Shown: positions 1 through 12,004, numbered from the stretch's first letter. The stretch: 64,000 nt of DNA from Liolophura sinensis (GCF_032854445.1 NC_088301.1:16490281-16554280); one strand, 5' to 3'. Notes: generated by a model not told the origin, from the letters alone. Translations and numbers: made by a program.

Positions 1-108
1 GTCAAGTCCATTGATGCGTACTGCTATGATCAGCTTTACGATTGTTGACCCGGAACGTCTATTTTGGTTGTCGGCTGGTATACGAATGTATGAGGCATAG
101 ACTCATAC
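1..108 (+). repeat. Family U dispersed repeat, 3' end (copy 1)
   Basis: This stretch matches the 3' ends of four other copies in the window (12.0, 15.1, 44.4 and 51.4 kb). The shared words are GGAACGTC, then GGCTGGTATACGAATGT, then a GGCATAGA-like end. Only the last ~110 bases are present because the copy runs off the window edge. It has no coding content of its own. The short minus-strand ORF over it (59-265) is incidental. Confidence 0.6.
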
Positions 109-1950
109 TTTCTCCGGATGGCTGCTGATTACCTGTATTACCAATGTGCAACACTAAAATCTGCGCTGAACAGATACGATTTAGGGTAACGTTGCGTTTA
201 GAACCGCTGTCCAAGTGAAGTGCAGTATCATGAAGCAATACTGTCATCATTAGCCATGCAGCCAATGGGATTATATGGAAAACATGATCGCAAAAATATT
301 ATGATGCTAAATTGTTTATTATCACAAAATTTCGGCTATCTGATACCCCCATGAGCGAAGTCAGTGGCCCTCAAAAGCATGTGTCGTGAGAGAAAGGATC
401 CTATGCAACTAGATGGGAAATCGTCTCCCTGTGGCTCAGGCCGATTGCCAATCTGCTCACACTGACGGATCGCCTGCGAAATGACGCAAGGGTTTCCCAG
501 GTATGCAGTTTAAGATGTAGTCGATGGAATAGGCCATGCTGAAATATTCGTTGCCAGCGTGCTGTATGCCGTTAAAGGCATAGGATAATATCCTTTTCCG
601 TCTGATGTTGGTATTTGGCACAAGTTTTGTCTACGTAAAAATACGACAGTGTCATAAACACATATTTATCCCGTTTCTGGATGTATTTGTACGACATGTT
701 ATTAGCTGAGTTAAATGGCGTTGAGCTTTCACTGGAAGAATACTCTGCCTAATCTGTATAGATTTACAATAAAATATTTAAACTATTGTAACATACAGTT
801 TGAAAATATATGAAGAAATATATAAAAACATGTCCTCACTTTGTTTAACACTGAAAAAAGTATGCAATTATTGGAATCGAACTCGTTAACCTATTCGACA
901 CAAGGGTTCCAAGGTCTTTTGATAAAACAAAAAGTATAAATCGAATCACTCCAATTTTCTCACACATTTCTTCAGTAATTGTGCTTCGTGTTCAAGTCAG
1001 TTTGACGTATTTTTCTACATCAAAAAGTTCACCCCACTGCTGCACCGAAGTGGGGCGATTTGATGTCTAGAGGCAAATTGCAAGAGGCCCTTTAAATGCC
1101 TCCGGACAAAAATTATCAGTATTGTAAGCAGTAGGCTAATGTACACGTGTATAAACATGGGACAGGCACCTAGGGCTTGTACCTTATTAAAACATATATT
1201 AACAAGCAGTGTTTTTGTCAATATTTTGTATGATTTTGATTTTTTGTATTGCAGAATACTCGAGTGCAACTGCAATACCTTTACAGCTCCCCTCCCCCCC
1301 CCCCGAAAACGGTTTCTGACTACCAAGAGTACACAGTGGAATCTGAAACTTTCATTTAGGAACTGGTTTTCCAAACATTGACTCATAACGGTCAATGTGT
1401 GACATGTTATTGGCGTGCGGCCTCACCATATTGATTCACCATACAGAAAGATGAGATATGTCCTTCGTATATTGGATATATGTGTTCATGTCAAAATATA
1501 TGAAAGGACTCTGCAGTGTAGTATGTTTGATTTGACCCAGATGTTCGTACATCTTGAACATTACAATATATGAGCATGTACAGATCTGAAATATGTTTTG
1601 CGAAATAATTAATTCTGATGAAGAGGAAAAGCATGTGCTTCATAATTACAACTTTGAATCGCACCATTCATCATTGGATTGGCCAATGTTCAATCGTAAA
1701 TACAAAGAAAATCCAAAGAAAATGAATAATTACTTCGATTACATTCACCTTGAAAGTGCAGGGCTTGATGAAATATTATTTTGTATAAAAAAGAGAGTCG
1801 TATAGTTAAACATCTTCCTCCTAAAGGGATAATTATGTTGTCCCTCAGCGCCAAGTTAAAATTTGGGCGAGCCCTATTTTGGCTGTTTTGTGATAACGGC
1901 ACACGCAATGACAAACACATAAACTACGCTGGTACTGTTATAACCAGTCA
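109..1950. other. Unassigned non-coding stretch
   Basis: I see no recognisable gene, RNA or repeat family here. ORFs are short (at most 126 codons) and lie on both strands over the same bases, with compositions typical of chance frames. A run of 11 C residues sits at 1294-1304. Simple AT-rich sequence fills most of the rest. Confidence 0.5.
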
Positions 1951-1954
1951 TTAT

Positions 1955-2175
1955 CATACGGCAGAGGTGGGTCAGGCCATACCAAGCACTTTAAAAATGG
2001 TACTTGTTGCTGCCTCGCTTTGTGCTCAGCACTAACAGATTAGAGTAAACAAACAGTGCTGGTTGTCCCGATGTCAGTGTCATGTGACTGAATGGGGTGT
2101 CAGGTCTGATGTCTTCAACATGATACTTCAGTGGAAACAATATTTTGGCGGAATGCCATAAGAAGACTATATGAA
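1955..2175 (+). repeat. Dispersed SINE-like repeat (family B), copy 1
   Basis: The stretch aligns by eye with 49960-50125. Shared words in the same order are AAGTCAT/CAGTCAT, a CTGCCTCGCTT motif followed by a CTCAG, GGTGTC, GTCTTC, a motif ending CTTCAGTGG or ATCAGTGG, and CCATAAGAAGAC or CCACAAGAAGAC. This wording also resembles a repeat I recall from mollusc genomes, although I cannot name the family. The ends are diffuse and no target-site duplication was found. Confidence 0.55.
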
Positions 2176-2786
2176 CATACGCTTAATAACTCCTCGTCAT
2201 TTAACTATAAAATTGTTGAGCACGACGTTAAAACCCAAGCATACATGCATGTACACATGCATATAGCAGAAAAGAGAACATCTTCTAGGAGAATAACCAC
2301 TCCGTACATGTACTTTTTTATGCTCAACTAAAATAGAGTATCTCCATTATTCATGGCGTATGGGGTTCCAGTCAGATGATGTTGACCATCACACAAGGGC
2401 GGGCCAAACTTTATAATGGGTTCTTCATTTCTCCAATCAAATGACGAGCAGAGCGTCGTTGAGATATCGAAGCCATAATCACCAGTCTACACCTCTTGGG
2501 CCTTCATTCCTCAAGGTGGGAACATTTCTACCTGTACTGTGTTTAACAGCTCATATATTTGAACATTATATATGTACCACCCCATCGGCGAGTTTGGCTG
2601 AATTATACATAGTTTAAAGCAACCTAAAATGTCGGCGTGATCGTCGTGAAATCTGAAAAAAAATCAGGAAAAAAGTTGTGTTTGTGTGTGTTTCTTGTGA
2701 CATATGTGTTTAATCCATATCCTTATTAATCGCTGACAAAAGGCTAGGGTTAAAAGAAATCAAAGATTAATGTATATTCAGTGTGG
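2176..2786. other. Unassigned non-coding stretch
   Basis: No gene or repeat family is recognised between the family B repeat and the 20-bp minisatellite. The 66-codon ORF at 2131-2331 overlaps the repeat edge and has no recognisable motif. Confidence 0.5.
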
Positions 2787-3028
2787 TGGTATGCTAAGAG
2801 GCCGCCAGTACACTAACAAGAGGGAAGTATGCTAACAAACCGGCAGCAGGCTAACAGGTAGGAAGTAGGCTAACAGGCCGACAGTATGCCAACAAGCCGG
2901 CAGTAGGCTAACAGGCCGGCAGTAGGCCAACAAGCCGACAGTATGCCAACAGGTCGGCAGTAGGCTAACGGATCGGCAGCAGGCTAACAGGTCGGCAGTA
3001 TGCCAACAGGCCGGCAGTAGGGTAACAG
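2787..3028 (+). repeat. Minisatellite, 20-bp unit, about 12 copies
   Basis: The unit is close to GGCCGGCAGTAGGCTAACAG. Copies alternate between TAGGCTAACA and TATGCCAACA forms and between GGCCGG, AGCCGA and GGTCGG forms. The left edge is the most diverged (GAGGGAAGTATGCTAAC). Because 20 is not divisible by 3, the array reads as different peptides in all three frames. The cysteine- and leucine-rich ORF at 2832-3047 (minus) is a by-product. Confidence 0.9.
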
Positions 3029-6000
3029 GCGTTGAAAAAATTCCCAACCCAGATTCAATAAGTATACATCATTCAATATTGTGTGACAATGAAAATTAAA
3101 CCCCATAGGGCTTGAGTTATCCCTGATATTATTTACAAGGATGGGAAAAGATAGGAGATGAGACCTAAAATCCGAGTATAGGTTCCTTGCACAAAACCAA
3201 AGGCTGTTGTAAATATAGACGAACACACGCGGCACTGTTGGACTGTTGGCTAGAGGCTGACTCGCGAACTAAAATGTACCTTTACCTGTGTGTGTAATAC
3301 TTATGAGCATGTTAATGGTGACACATAAAATGCTGTGGACTACCTCCTGAATTTTTAAGCATTAGTAATAACATAAGTATGTCTTCCCGACATTGCTTGA
3401 AATTCTTCAGTACTTTTACTTTCCGGTGTTCTGCATTAAAACTATGTATTTATTTTCTGAAAATTGCGATGCTACTTTTTTAGTAATTTAATTGGTCTTT
3501 GGGCATATCACTTTGTGATATTGTTGTGCCAATTGATGGTCTGATCTCTGATCTGGACATTCCCTGTGCTATAGACAGTCGTATCTCAAATAATATATGA
3601 TGAACCAAAATAACCACACTTAACACGGAATCACGATATGAAGATTTGCAGACAGGGCCATCTATATGTCATCCTGTATACTGCTGTTGTACAGAGAGAT
3701 ATTTTACTACAGCGTTGTAAACAGTCCGTTGGAAACATCTCGCAAATAGTATGTAGGAATAAATGCTAGTTAGAAATTAGAAACGATTCCGGGCTTAATT
3801 AATTGGAGCCAAAGCTGTGTAGTCCATTGTTCATCAATGCTTTTCCGCTGGCGATTTGTTAGTATTCTGGTAACTGTATGCACAACGATATCTATCTAAA
3901 TGGAACGTTGGTCACTCTGGTTTGGGCCCGGGTCGCCATTCTGCGGGAAAATGGTATCCTATAGGTCTATACGCTAACATAATTACGACGGCGGTATCAT
4001 GTCTACAGCAATGAGTTGCCATGGTACCAACATTGCCCCTACCTTTGGTGAAAAAGAAATCAAATGTGTAATTTTTATAAGTACATCACCTTCTTGGAGC
4101 ACCTGTACCATATGAAAACATCTTACCTTGTTTATTACGGTATAGCCAACATTGTTATACGTGGTGTCTATACATAAATCTACAAACAGAATTAAATCGT
4201 TTCTGGGTTGTTCAAACATGAACGAATGTGATTAAGTACGTGTGATCCCAGGCAGTATAATACAGTCCTGCAGCAACGTATACATGGGCAGTTTTTCAGT
4301 TCACTGACAATAAGGTCTGCTGCTGGTAATCTTACACCATCTGATCGGCTCACACGGGATGTTTGTCACAGTAGGAAAAAAAAAAACAGGTGACTGCCTG
4401 TAAGACTAGTCAAGCTTAATGACGTGTTCTAATTCAAGCGTATATAGTACGCTAACCCTCCTTACGATCTGAATCAAATGTCCATGCTATCTGTTAACGC
4501 TCTAGGCATGCGCATATTATACATACGGGTATCCATAACCTGGAGTCGGGTTGTTGCTTCAAAGAGAAAAACAAATATCACCACAGATCTATGAATTCAT
4601 GATGTACTCAGTGAGCTTTCTCAAGAAGGGCATTCTGTAACTTATAGAATCGCTAAAGAACATTTTATCTTAAAATAATTTAATCATGCAAGAAAGAGTG
4701 ATAAGATATCTAACCAATATTGACCGATGTACATATCGCTTAGGAGGGATACATAATTTATTAAGTTATTAGAAGGTTACCTATGTCATTGCCTTTTTAT
4801 ATTTGCTGGTGGTATGTTAGAAAAATAGAATTATATTTGGACAGCATTCAAGTTGACAATACTGACTAAAGTCAAAACTATCTCAATCATAAAAGCATAA
4901 TTCTGAACATGTATTTTACAGCATGTATAAATATATGTTTTCAACAAACTGAAAGTATTTGTAAAGAAAGACAAATGAATAAAATGCTAGACAATATACA
5001 TTGTCTAACCATTGGGTTAAAATACTATGTTTGTGAGTAAAGTACACTTAATCAGCTAAGAATGTCCAGTTATATGTTCCGAAAAAAGTAAAACATAAGA
5101 GTTTGGGATAATAAATGGAATGTATGTGAAGTAGAAACAAACGGGACCGCACCTGACATCGCCAATCGCTCTCAGACCTTTGTTACTTTGTCAGATGAAT
5201 TGGAACACATATTCTATCCATTTTGGAAGAACTTGTCAAATTATTATTTATACCATTATGCTATAACTAAAACTTTGAATTGCATACACAAAATCTCTGA
5301 GGTAAACTTCCTCTGTTTTCCTTTCAGAGCAAAATGATTTCAGTTCCTGTCGTTATATATTTTATCGTAATCGTCAAAGAAAACTACAGGCCTTACCTTG
5401 TAAGAATGTTTTGGTTTATAAAAACATTTAATAATAATAAAAACGTGATGTTCTTTCTACTTCTTCGATCAGTAAGGCAATTTTTTTATCTTTAAGTATT
5501 TTTTTGGATGGTGTGACGGGACAAAATAAGAAGAGCATTTGTCGCGGAAGAAAGTTGAGCAGAAACCATAGGAAATCACTAGCAAATTCGTCAGGTAACT
5601 GACATACATCTTACCACAACAAGGTAGAGCGATATTATTGAAGACTTGCATCTGGACGATCAAGGTAGAATCAGTGAGGCGTATGGAGAGACAGGCCAGC
5701 AATGGCCTTCCAGTAAATAGGGACTGGGTTTTCAGAATTTCCGGCAGTCGGTTATAAATTCGATTTCTATGTGAGTTGTACTTATATATGCCTCGCAGTG
5801 GGTGAAAATAATGTGAACAGGTGCAGTGAAAGCGCAGTCGATATGCATATGCTATTAACGACAAGTTAATCATAGGTGATTCTCAGTTTGAATACAGAAT
5901 GGCATTGTGCGCTTGGTCTGTTCCTTATTTATGAGTTTTCCCCGAAATGGTGAAAATTGACGACTGCAATATAGTCTTTACATAACTTTGTCTTAATTTT

Positions 6001-6077
6001 CATATTTCTGTACATTCTTGGTTCTCTTAGAAGATTGTGTTAAATGTATTTTTGCATAATGTTTTTGGGGTTACTGA
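3029..6077. other. Unassigned non-coding stretch
   Basis: About 3 kb in which I recognise no gene, RNA or repeat family. Minus-strand ORFs of 78 codons (3983-4219) and 134 codons (5469-5873) are present. Neither has a recognisable domain, and both are rich in residues expected of random AT-rich translation. Confidence 0.5.
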
Positions 6078-6114
6078 CATAATGGGCTTTAGTTACTGAC
6101 TAAAACCCATTATG
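6078..6114. other. Near-perfect hairpin, 16-bp arms, 5-nt loop
   Basis: The left arm CATAATGGGCTTTAGT (6078-6093) is the reverse complement of the right arm ACTAAAACCCATTATG (6099-6114), apart from one position that can form a G-T-type wobble. The loop is TACTG. The word TTACTGAC occurs both just before the left arm and across the loop. It could be a tiny foldback element or a structured RNA, but nothing around it shows transcription. Confidence 0.75.
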
Positions 6115-7685
6115 GCGTGCTGTATACTTGGGGTGCCACAATAATGTGCCGAACCAGAATACCTTCCTTTTCGTTTTGTTAATTTCTTTTACTGTCCACG
6201 TTACAAACGTTGTGTGATATTCGCCTTAAGCTAATTTTGGGTTATCCTCATGCTCCTTGGATTTGTTTCATTCGAGTAGCACAATGATCTCAAAATTATT
6301 TGAGTCACTTTTCGACGACAACGTACCAATGCCGCTATGCTTACAATGCGGGTTCACTGCAACACATCGTGACCGAATCACTAAACACATTGCTATCCTG
6401 TCGTAAACATGTACAACAGCCTATATCTTAACATTTGGTACAACCATTCCTTTATTTGAACTGTTAACAACTTTCTTTTGGGTTGGCTAAGGCATGCAAT
6501 TAAATTGTATGAGGAAGATGTGACCAGAATGAAAGACTGTCATTTGCAACTCCTTTGGAAATAGGGGCAGGAAAAATTTACTGACGGGTGCAATGTCCGT
6601 TTACGTGGATCATCTTTACGAGTTAAATCTGACATACTATCAGGATAGTAAAATAACATTACCTTTACATTGCAGTTACAAACGGCGTAACCTACATTAT
6701 TGGCGGTTGTAAACTTAAGTGTACGATTCACAACGGATTTTATATATAGCTACTGTCTCTTTGAACATGCGGATCCCTGAACATACGATAATAGAATGCC
6801 TTGAATACCAGTTGTTTCAGGAGATGCAAATTCATGTTTACTTTATCACAAAACTGCTTTGATGGCAGTCTTAGATGAGATGTGGGAATTGATATCACGC
6901 AGTAAAATGACCTTTTGATATTCTGAAAGCCGGCTTTAGCCCGTTTAATTTCTGTCGCTTGAAACCGCTGACCTTTGTTTGGGTAAGGTTTTAATGACTG
7001 GCTATATATAATACGATACGACACGTACGCCAAGCATAAGTGTGATATGTGGACTGAGGCGAAATATTTAACAGACACGAAGTCCGTCAGACTAACTGTG
7101 CTGAGACCTCGACAATGCCAAGAAGCTTTCTGTATCGAAGTGAAATATTGCGTAATAATCATTGCAGTTAATAGATCATAATAGCGTCTTAAGAACCCCC
7201 TGGGCGACATATGTCTGAGCGGTTTTATGCCCTGAATAATGCCTATGACAAGTGCTCTATGCTGCCGCCTCAGACTCATGATCAGAGTTTTCAAGTTAAA
7301 ATTTCAAGGACGTAATTTTCATGCTTTGAATACTTGCACTCCCATGTATGTCATATCACTAGACAAAATGCGTAATCATATGGCGTGGGAGATAGAAATG
7401 ATCTACCATTTCTGCAAATGTCATGACGGGTGTACAGATACCTCTACACATTCCACTTACAGTTCCGAGGCCCCACGCCCTTAAATTCTCACACTTTTAT
7501 TTGCTAGGATGCGTTTTTCACACTTCAGTTCAGTCCGAAGTGGAGTCCATTCGAAGACTTTAGTAAGAGCCATTTTACGTCATAATAAGTGAATAGGGCA
7601 GGTACTGGTCAGTATTGTTTGACTCAGTAAATGTAGGTCAATGTGCTATGATATTAATTGATTGGTTAGTGTTTTGTGTACATCA
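6115..7685. other. Unassigned stretch carrying one longer ORF
   Basis: Apart from the 184-codon minus-strand ORF listed separately, I see no recognisable gene or repeat family here. Confidence 0.4.
6740..7294 (-). CDS. Unassigned 184-codon ORF, probably not a gene
   Basis: This is the longest ATG-to-stop frame outside simple or tandem repeats in the window. The translation is rich in serine, arginine, histidine, tyrosine and isoleucine, and I recognise no domain, signal peptide, membrane span or catalytic motif. At the window's AT content I roughly estimate a frame this long to be uncommon but possible by chance in 64 kb on six frames. No clear splice sites or neighbouring exons support it. 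It could be a decayed fragment of a mobile-element protein, but I cannot show that. Confidence 0.1.
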   Translation of the reverse strand: MKTLIMSLRRQHRALVIGIIQGIKPLRHMSPRGFLRRYYDLLTAMIITQYFTSIQKASWHCRGLSTVSLTDFVSVKYFASVHISHLCLAYVSYRIIYSQSLKPYPNKGQRFQATEIKRAKAGFQNIKRSFYCVISIPTSHLRLPSKQFCDKVNMNLHLLKQLVFKAFYYRMFRDPHVQRDSSYI

Positions 7686-7689
7686 TGCT

Positions 7690-7800
7690 CAAGACATTTT
7701 TCACTTATACGGTGGCTTTCAGTTTTAAAAGTGGTACAAACCAGAGTGTTTGGAGAAAACCGCCGACCTTTGGCGAGTAACCAAGGAATTACATACAATA
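7690..7800 (-). repeat. Old SINE-like fragment
   Basis: The segment has the layout of the central part of the minus-strand SINE at 51.06-51.41 kb. The shared words are GAAAACCGCCGACCTTTGGC here and GTAAACCATCGACCTTTGAC there, each followed by a GTTAC/GTAAC-type word. It is too diverged to place the ends. Confidence 0.35.
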
Positions 7801-7984
7801 TTTATGAAAGACAAATCGTCTTTAGCGACGCTAGGAAGGGGTTAACAGTCTCATGGGCACCGTCGACCACACATTGCGAATAATGGTCATAAGAAATGTG
7901 AATGCTAGAGAACCTAGAAACACTAGGTTCGAGTTGAACCTTCACGTTGTTTTTCAGCGATTAAATTTGTTTTTGTATTCATTT

Positions 7985-8075
7985 CATTCGTATTTTATAC
8001 GCTGTATTCAAGATTATTTCACTTCTACGATGGAGGCAAGCATTATGGAGGGAGGAAACCGACTCATGGGGTTGT
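7985..8075 (-). repeat. SINE family M fragment (3' half, inverted)
   Basis: Read on the minus strand this is the 3' half of the commonest SINE in the window: GGTTTCCTCC, a CATAATG-like word, a CGTCGTAT-like word, GTGAAATA, and TTGAGTACGG-like sequence. Here those words appear reversed as ATTCAAGATTATTTCACTTC and GGAGGGAGGAAACC. It ends abruptly at a trace of the 3-kb unit (8088 on). The tRNA-like head is missing. Confidence 0.75.
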
Positions 8076-8087
8076 CTTGCACGACTG

Positions 8088-8215
8088 TTCGTGTCGCCGA
8101 AACCTTTTGATTTCTTTAATGGCTCTTGTACCAGCCCTTCTAGGCATTGGTCAGCCTCAGGGTCAGGTGTCCAGCAAACTTCTCTTCGAGAAACTGTTCG
8201 TATCGGTGTTCAGGA
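8088..8215 (+). repeat. Trace of the 3-kb unit (block S)
   Basis: The words TTAATGGCTCTTGTACCAGC, CAGGGTCAGGTGTCCAGCAA and ACTTCTC match block S of units 1, 3 and 5 (near 9970, 14350 and 20190). It suggests that the tandem array once extended further left, or that a part of it was copied here. A GTTGAACCTTCAC word at 7934 may be a trace of block Q. Confidence 0.6.
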
Positions 8216-8374
8216 ACATGTGATCAAATGGAGCACTTTAGATGATGTGTTATTAAACTTTTGTTTTCGATGACAATGTAGAAAAAATGAAGCAACATAG
8301 GATTATATGTTTAATGAAATTCGTTTTAGTGTCTTAACACCATACATGTATGTATTTGTCACCTTACAAATTGT

Positions 8375-8593
8375 GGCGCCTCTGTCGACGTGTTTAGCGT
8401 GCCAGCGGCGCAATGACCCAGGATCCTCTCATCAATGCGGTTGCTGTGAGTGAAGTCCAGCTCGTGCTGGTTTCCTCTCCGACTGTACGTAGTAAGGTTT
8501 GCAAGCAACCTGCGGATGGTCGCGGGTTTCTGTTAGGCTCTGTCTGGTTTCCTCCCAAGGTAATGCGTAATGCGTCGTAAAACATCAATCAAA

Positions 8594-8680
<87 letters not shown>

Positions 8681-8681
8681 A
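8375..8681 (+). repeat. SINE family M with expanded (AAAT)n tail
   Basis: The head region contains GTGCCAGCGGCGCAATGACC, followed by CCAGCTCGTGCTGG, CAACCTGCGGATGGTCGCGG and GGTTTCCTCCCA. The usual central words are partly deleted, and it ends in CGTAAAACATCAATC. The tail has grown into a pure AAAT microsatellite of about 23 units (8590-8681). The head is too diverged to call a functional RNA polymerase III promoter. Confidence 0.8.
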
Positions 8682-10515
8682 AGGCATTGAGTTCTAAATA
8701 CGTAACATGTATAAATGAAATAAGGAAATCCTCATTATTTCTTGGCATAAGACAGATTATTGAACCTTTTTCTGAACATACTTAGTACATTATAACATGT
8801 CACTAAATATAAAAATAATCCTTCGATGTTAAATATTTTGATATTTCTAACTAAATTAAACACATCAAGTGGCCGTACCTGTACGGTAATGTGTGAGAAG
8901 ATGCCTACAATGACATCATCGACATGACTACAACCTTACTTGCCTGGATTTTGCAAGGGCTGATTCACAACTAACTAATGCAAAAAAAATCTTCTTAAAA
9001 CGCTACCACCGTAAAGGTTAAATAACTCGAACGATCTAAGCAATTTCTACATACATGTGAAGCCTAAGGGATCGTAGTTACTATTTATGGAATAAAGCGT
9101 TCCAAAACATGGCTTTTTTGGATGTGTTACCTATCCGTGTTTATAGGTTATGCCGATTTCATTTGCGGTTACCGACAATGAGAGCAGGGATATCTAAAAG
9201 TTCCACGGCTAGGATTGAACCTCCACCTCGATTGCCAACAGTTAGAATCTGTCCAGTTACATAAAATAGCTTGCCATTACGGCTTTTTGCTTTACAGAAC
9301 AGGTAGTAAATAACATCACTGACCAAGGAAATCATGATAAATGGCCAGACATTACTGGTGATACGCAACAAGATGCAAATTATCTTGCTTTTCTCGCTGA
9401 AAAGTCAACAAGGACTGATTTGAGAAGTTTTGTGAATTTGTGTTATTTATACCATCCCAGTATCACACATGGAAATTATTTATATTTAGAAAATGAGATT
9501 TCTTGACAGAGTGTGCGTAAAAAGACGAGGTAGAGAAAATCAGGTATGTGCTTAATATAGAGAGCAGACTGATATACACAAAAGTACTTAAGAAACCACC
9601 CATTTACGGATTATCTCCGGGCGAATGGTCTCCTGTAAGTCCAGTAGTTGTCAGTGAAGGTAATAATCCGAGTACTGCTTGTGGATCACCGTTTTTCCAC
9701 GTAACCTTTATTACAAGGAACCTTTGAACGGAAGTTACAGGGGACTTGATCGGGAATCGGATGTCCGTTAGGAGTAACAAAAGCTGTGACTAGCAAATCT
9801 TGGGTGTCTTCACCAAAAACCATTTCTATCTCCTGGAAAGCTGTGAACTTCAAAGACTTGGCTGTCCGGCTCACGGGGTTGTCTAGTACGTTAATGTGTT
9901 AACCTTTGTCTAGCGGGCAATGTAGTCTATACATCTGTTGGTATCGCCAAAATGTTGTGGTCTCTTTAATGCCTTTTGTACCATCCCTTTTAAGCGTTAG
10001 CCAACCTATTGTCGTCTCAGGGTCAGATGTCCAGCAAACTTCTCGTCCATACACTCCTCGTTTCAGAGCTGGCTTTCGTTCATCGACGATCCCAGTTAAC
10101 GCCTTAGTCTAGTCAGAGATGACTATTTGGTCGTGGGGATATGACTGTCAGCGCCAGGAACATATAGTCCTATTACAAAAACCCGAGTACCAAAAAACAG
10201 GCGGTATTTTTATGCTTGTTCGTGAAGCTAACGGAAGTGCCACGTCATGCTGTGTTTTGGAGGAAAAGGCGATTGAGTTTACAATTTAAGCCATGCTTTC
10301 CGAAAAAAAAATATTATCTCTCTTTAACATTTTAACGTTTTGTGCAAAACGTCTGGTTCTACTTTTAGATGTTTTACCCAATGTCTTATATCAGCTCTCA
10401 AATGTTCTCTCCATACATTTTTCTCGGATATTTGTGTGGCTCCTGTTGATTAGAACAAGTTTTCGTGTTTCCCATGTATACTATATTTGTGTTGTAGTGT
10501 GTTTAGTACGGTAGA

Positions 10516-10638
10516 TCCATAAACTACTTGCCTTGACCAATCCTGATCAATGTTGCTCCATAAACTACTTGCCTTGACCAATCCTGATCAATGTTGCTCC
10601 ATAAACTACTTGCCTTGACCAATCCTGATCAATGTTGC
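10516..10638 (+). repeat. Three perfect tandem copies of a 41-bp unit
   Basis: Three identical 41-bp copies start at 10516, 10557 and 10598, each opening with TCCATAAACTACTTGCC and ending with TGATCAATGTTGC. Their identity inside strongly diverged DNA shows a recent local expansion. The monomer is unrelated in sequence to the 41-bp satellite at 52.5 kb. There are no spacers, so it is not a CRISPR array. Confidence 0.97.
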
Positions 10639-11066
10639 ATTACAAATTGAAGAAACTTGTGGCAGTGATCGAATATGGAACTGAGACGGCTTAAACACGA
10701 CAGCAGATCTAAAGTGAATTTGAAATAAGTGTCTGACAAGCCTGTAAGTTTAGTTGAAAGTAGACAGTCTTACTTAGAAACGAATAGGTTGATCCTCATT
10801 TGGACAGAGTTTTAAGCACAATAATGCCGAGACCACAAAAGCGGGCCTTAGTATCAATATTTTAACAGTCGGATTGAGACTGCCATAGTAGCTTCATTCA
10901 TACAGAATGAAGCATCCCCGAAGTTACATTTGATGCACACCAAGAGTCGGACGGCCATACCAGTAAACATAGACTGGATGTGATCGGAATGCCCCAAGAA
11001 TGCCTGGCCATTGGTTGACTACATAATTTCTATTCAATAATGCTCAATGAAATGGACTCTCCACGA

Positions 11067-11434
11067 GTGATTGAGTGAGTGTTTGGGGGTTTAACGTCGT
11101 TCTCCACAATTTTTCAGTCATATGACGACGAAGGAATCATTAGGGTGCATGTACGTGTAACGTGCCTCCTTGTTGCAGGACGGATTTCCACCGCTATTTT
11201 ATTTAGTGCTGCCTCACTGAGACGACTTTCCGAAGGCAAGTAAGCCGCCCCGCCCGAACCATTATACTGATACGGGTAAACCAGTCGTTGCACTATCCCC
11301 TTCATGCTGAACGCCAAGCGAGGAAGTTACAACTTCCTCTTTTAAAGTCTTAGGTGTGACTCGATCAAGGATTGATCCTGGATCTACCGGTCCCGAAGCG
11401 GACGCTCTACCAACTGTGCTATCCGGGCCGGTCT
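11067..11434 (-). repeat. Full-length tRNA-headed SINE (family C) with target-site duplication
   Basis: The 12-bp direct repeats GACTCTCCACGA (11055-11066) and GACTCTTCACGA (11435-11446) flank the element and interrupt 3-kb unit 1. Read on the minus strand it begins with a tRNA-like head: an A-box-like TAGCACAGTTGGTAGAGCG and a degenerate B-box-like GATCAATCC. It ends in CACTCACTC-type sequence preceded by ACGTTAAACCCCC. Other copies are at 35.75 kb (full) and 47.05 kb (5' part). Such elements move by using a LINE-encoded reverse transcriptase. Confidence 0.9.
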
Positions 11435-12004
11435 GACTCTTCACGACAATGACCACATCTCAGTGCTCTAAAACATAAATGTAAGCAGACGCAATACATC
11501 ATCGTCGTGTCAGTTCTGACAACTGCTTTAGGGTTATTTTTCACTAAGCTCACTTGGGCTGTCAGGGATGCTTAAATAAATGTTGAAAGCCAAACTCCAG
11601 CACGAAAGAGCATTTAGAGAGGTGATTGTAATGGTACTAATAGTTTATACGTTTGCAATGATCGTTAGACTGATCTTGCCTAGTTTTAGGTCTGATCACC
11701 ATGAGGCAGCTACACGTGTGGAACTGATCAGTGGTTACTTCACCCTATATGTAGGATTTTCTTACTTATATGCTGACAATGAAAGTAAACTATTTATCCA
11801 CTATACTGATATTAGCATCTAGGAAAAACCTTTCCATGCATTTACACATGCACAGTGAAGCTATCATATCAGAATTTTTATCACTAAAAACGGCTGTGGG
11901 TAATCATGTAACTCAACGCGAAGTACATAGGCCTACCCACGCATAAAACTTTGAGCGAATGTAAAATAGTCGACTAAATAGTTGCTTGTCACTATACTGT
12001 TACA

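Larger units (their letters stand above)
8870..11590 (+). repeat. 3-kb array, unit 1
   Basis: Blocks P (8880), Q (9190), R (9600), S (9970), T (10200), V (10650), W (10785), X (10970) and Y (11460) follow in order. The stretch between T and V holds the perfect 3 x 41 bp repeat. A SINE with target-site duplications interrupts the X-Y interval (11067-11434). ORFs over this unit differ from those over units 3 and 5, which argues against coding function. Confidence 0.7.

Noticed and set aside
2832-3235. Leucine/cysteine-rich repeat protein frames
   Set aside because: Produced by the 20-bp minisatellite, which shifts through all frames.
5469-5873. 134-codon minus-strand ORF
   Set aside because: No domain, chance-like composition and no splice or transcription signals. 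The length is within what I would accept as random.
9195-9270. tRNA-Arg(TCT)-like fold on the minus strand in block Q
   Set aside because: A 7-base loop ATTCTAA with a 5-bp stem and a GTTCAATCC word are present, but T-arm and acceptor stems do not pair. The copy at 13545 has lost further pairs.
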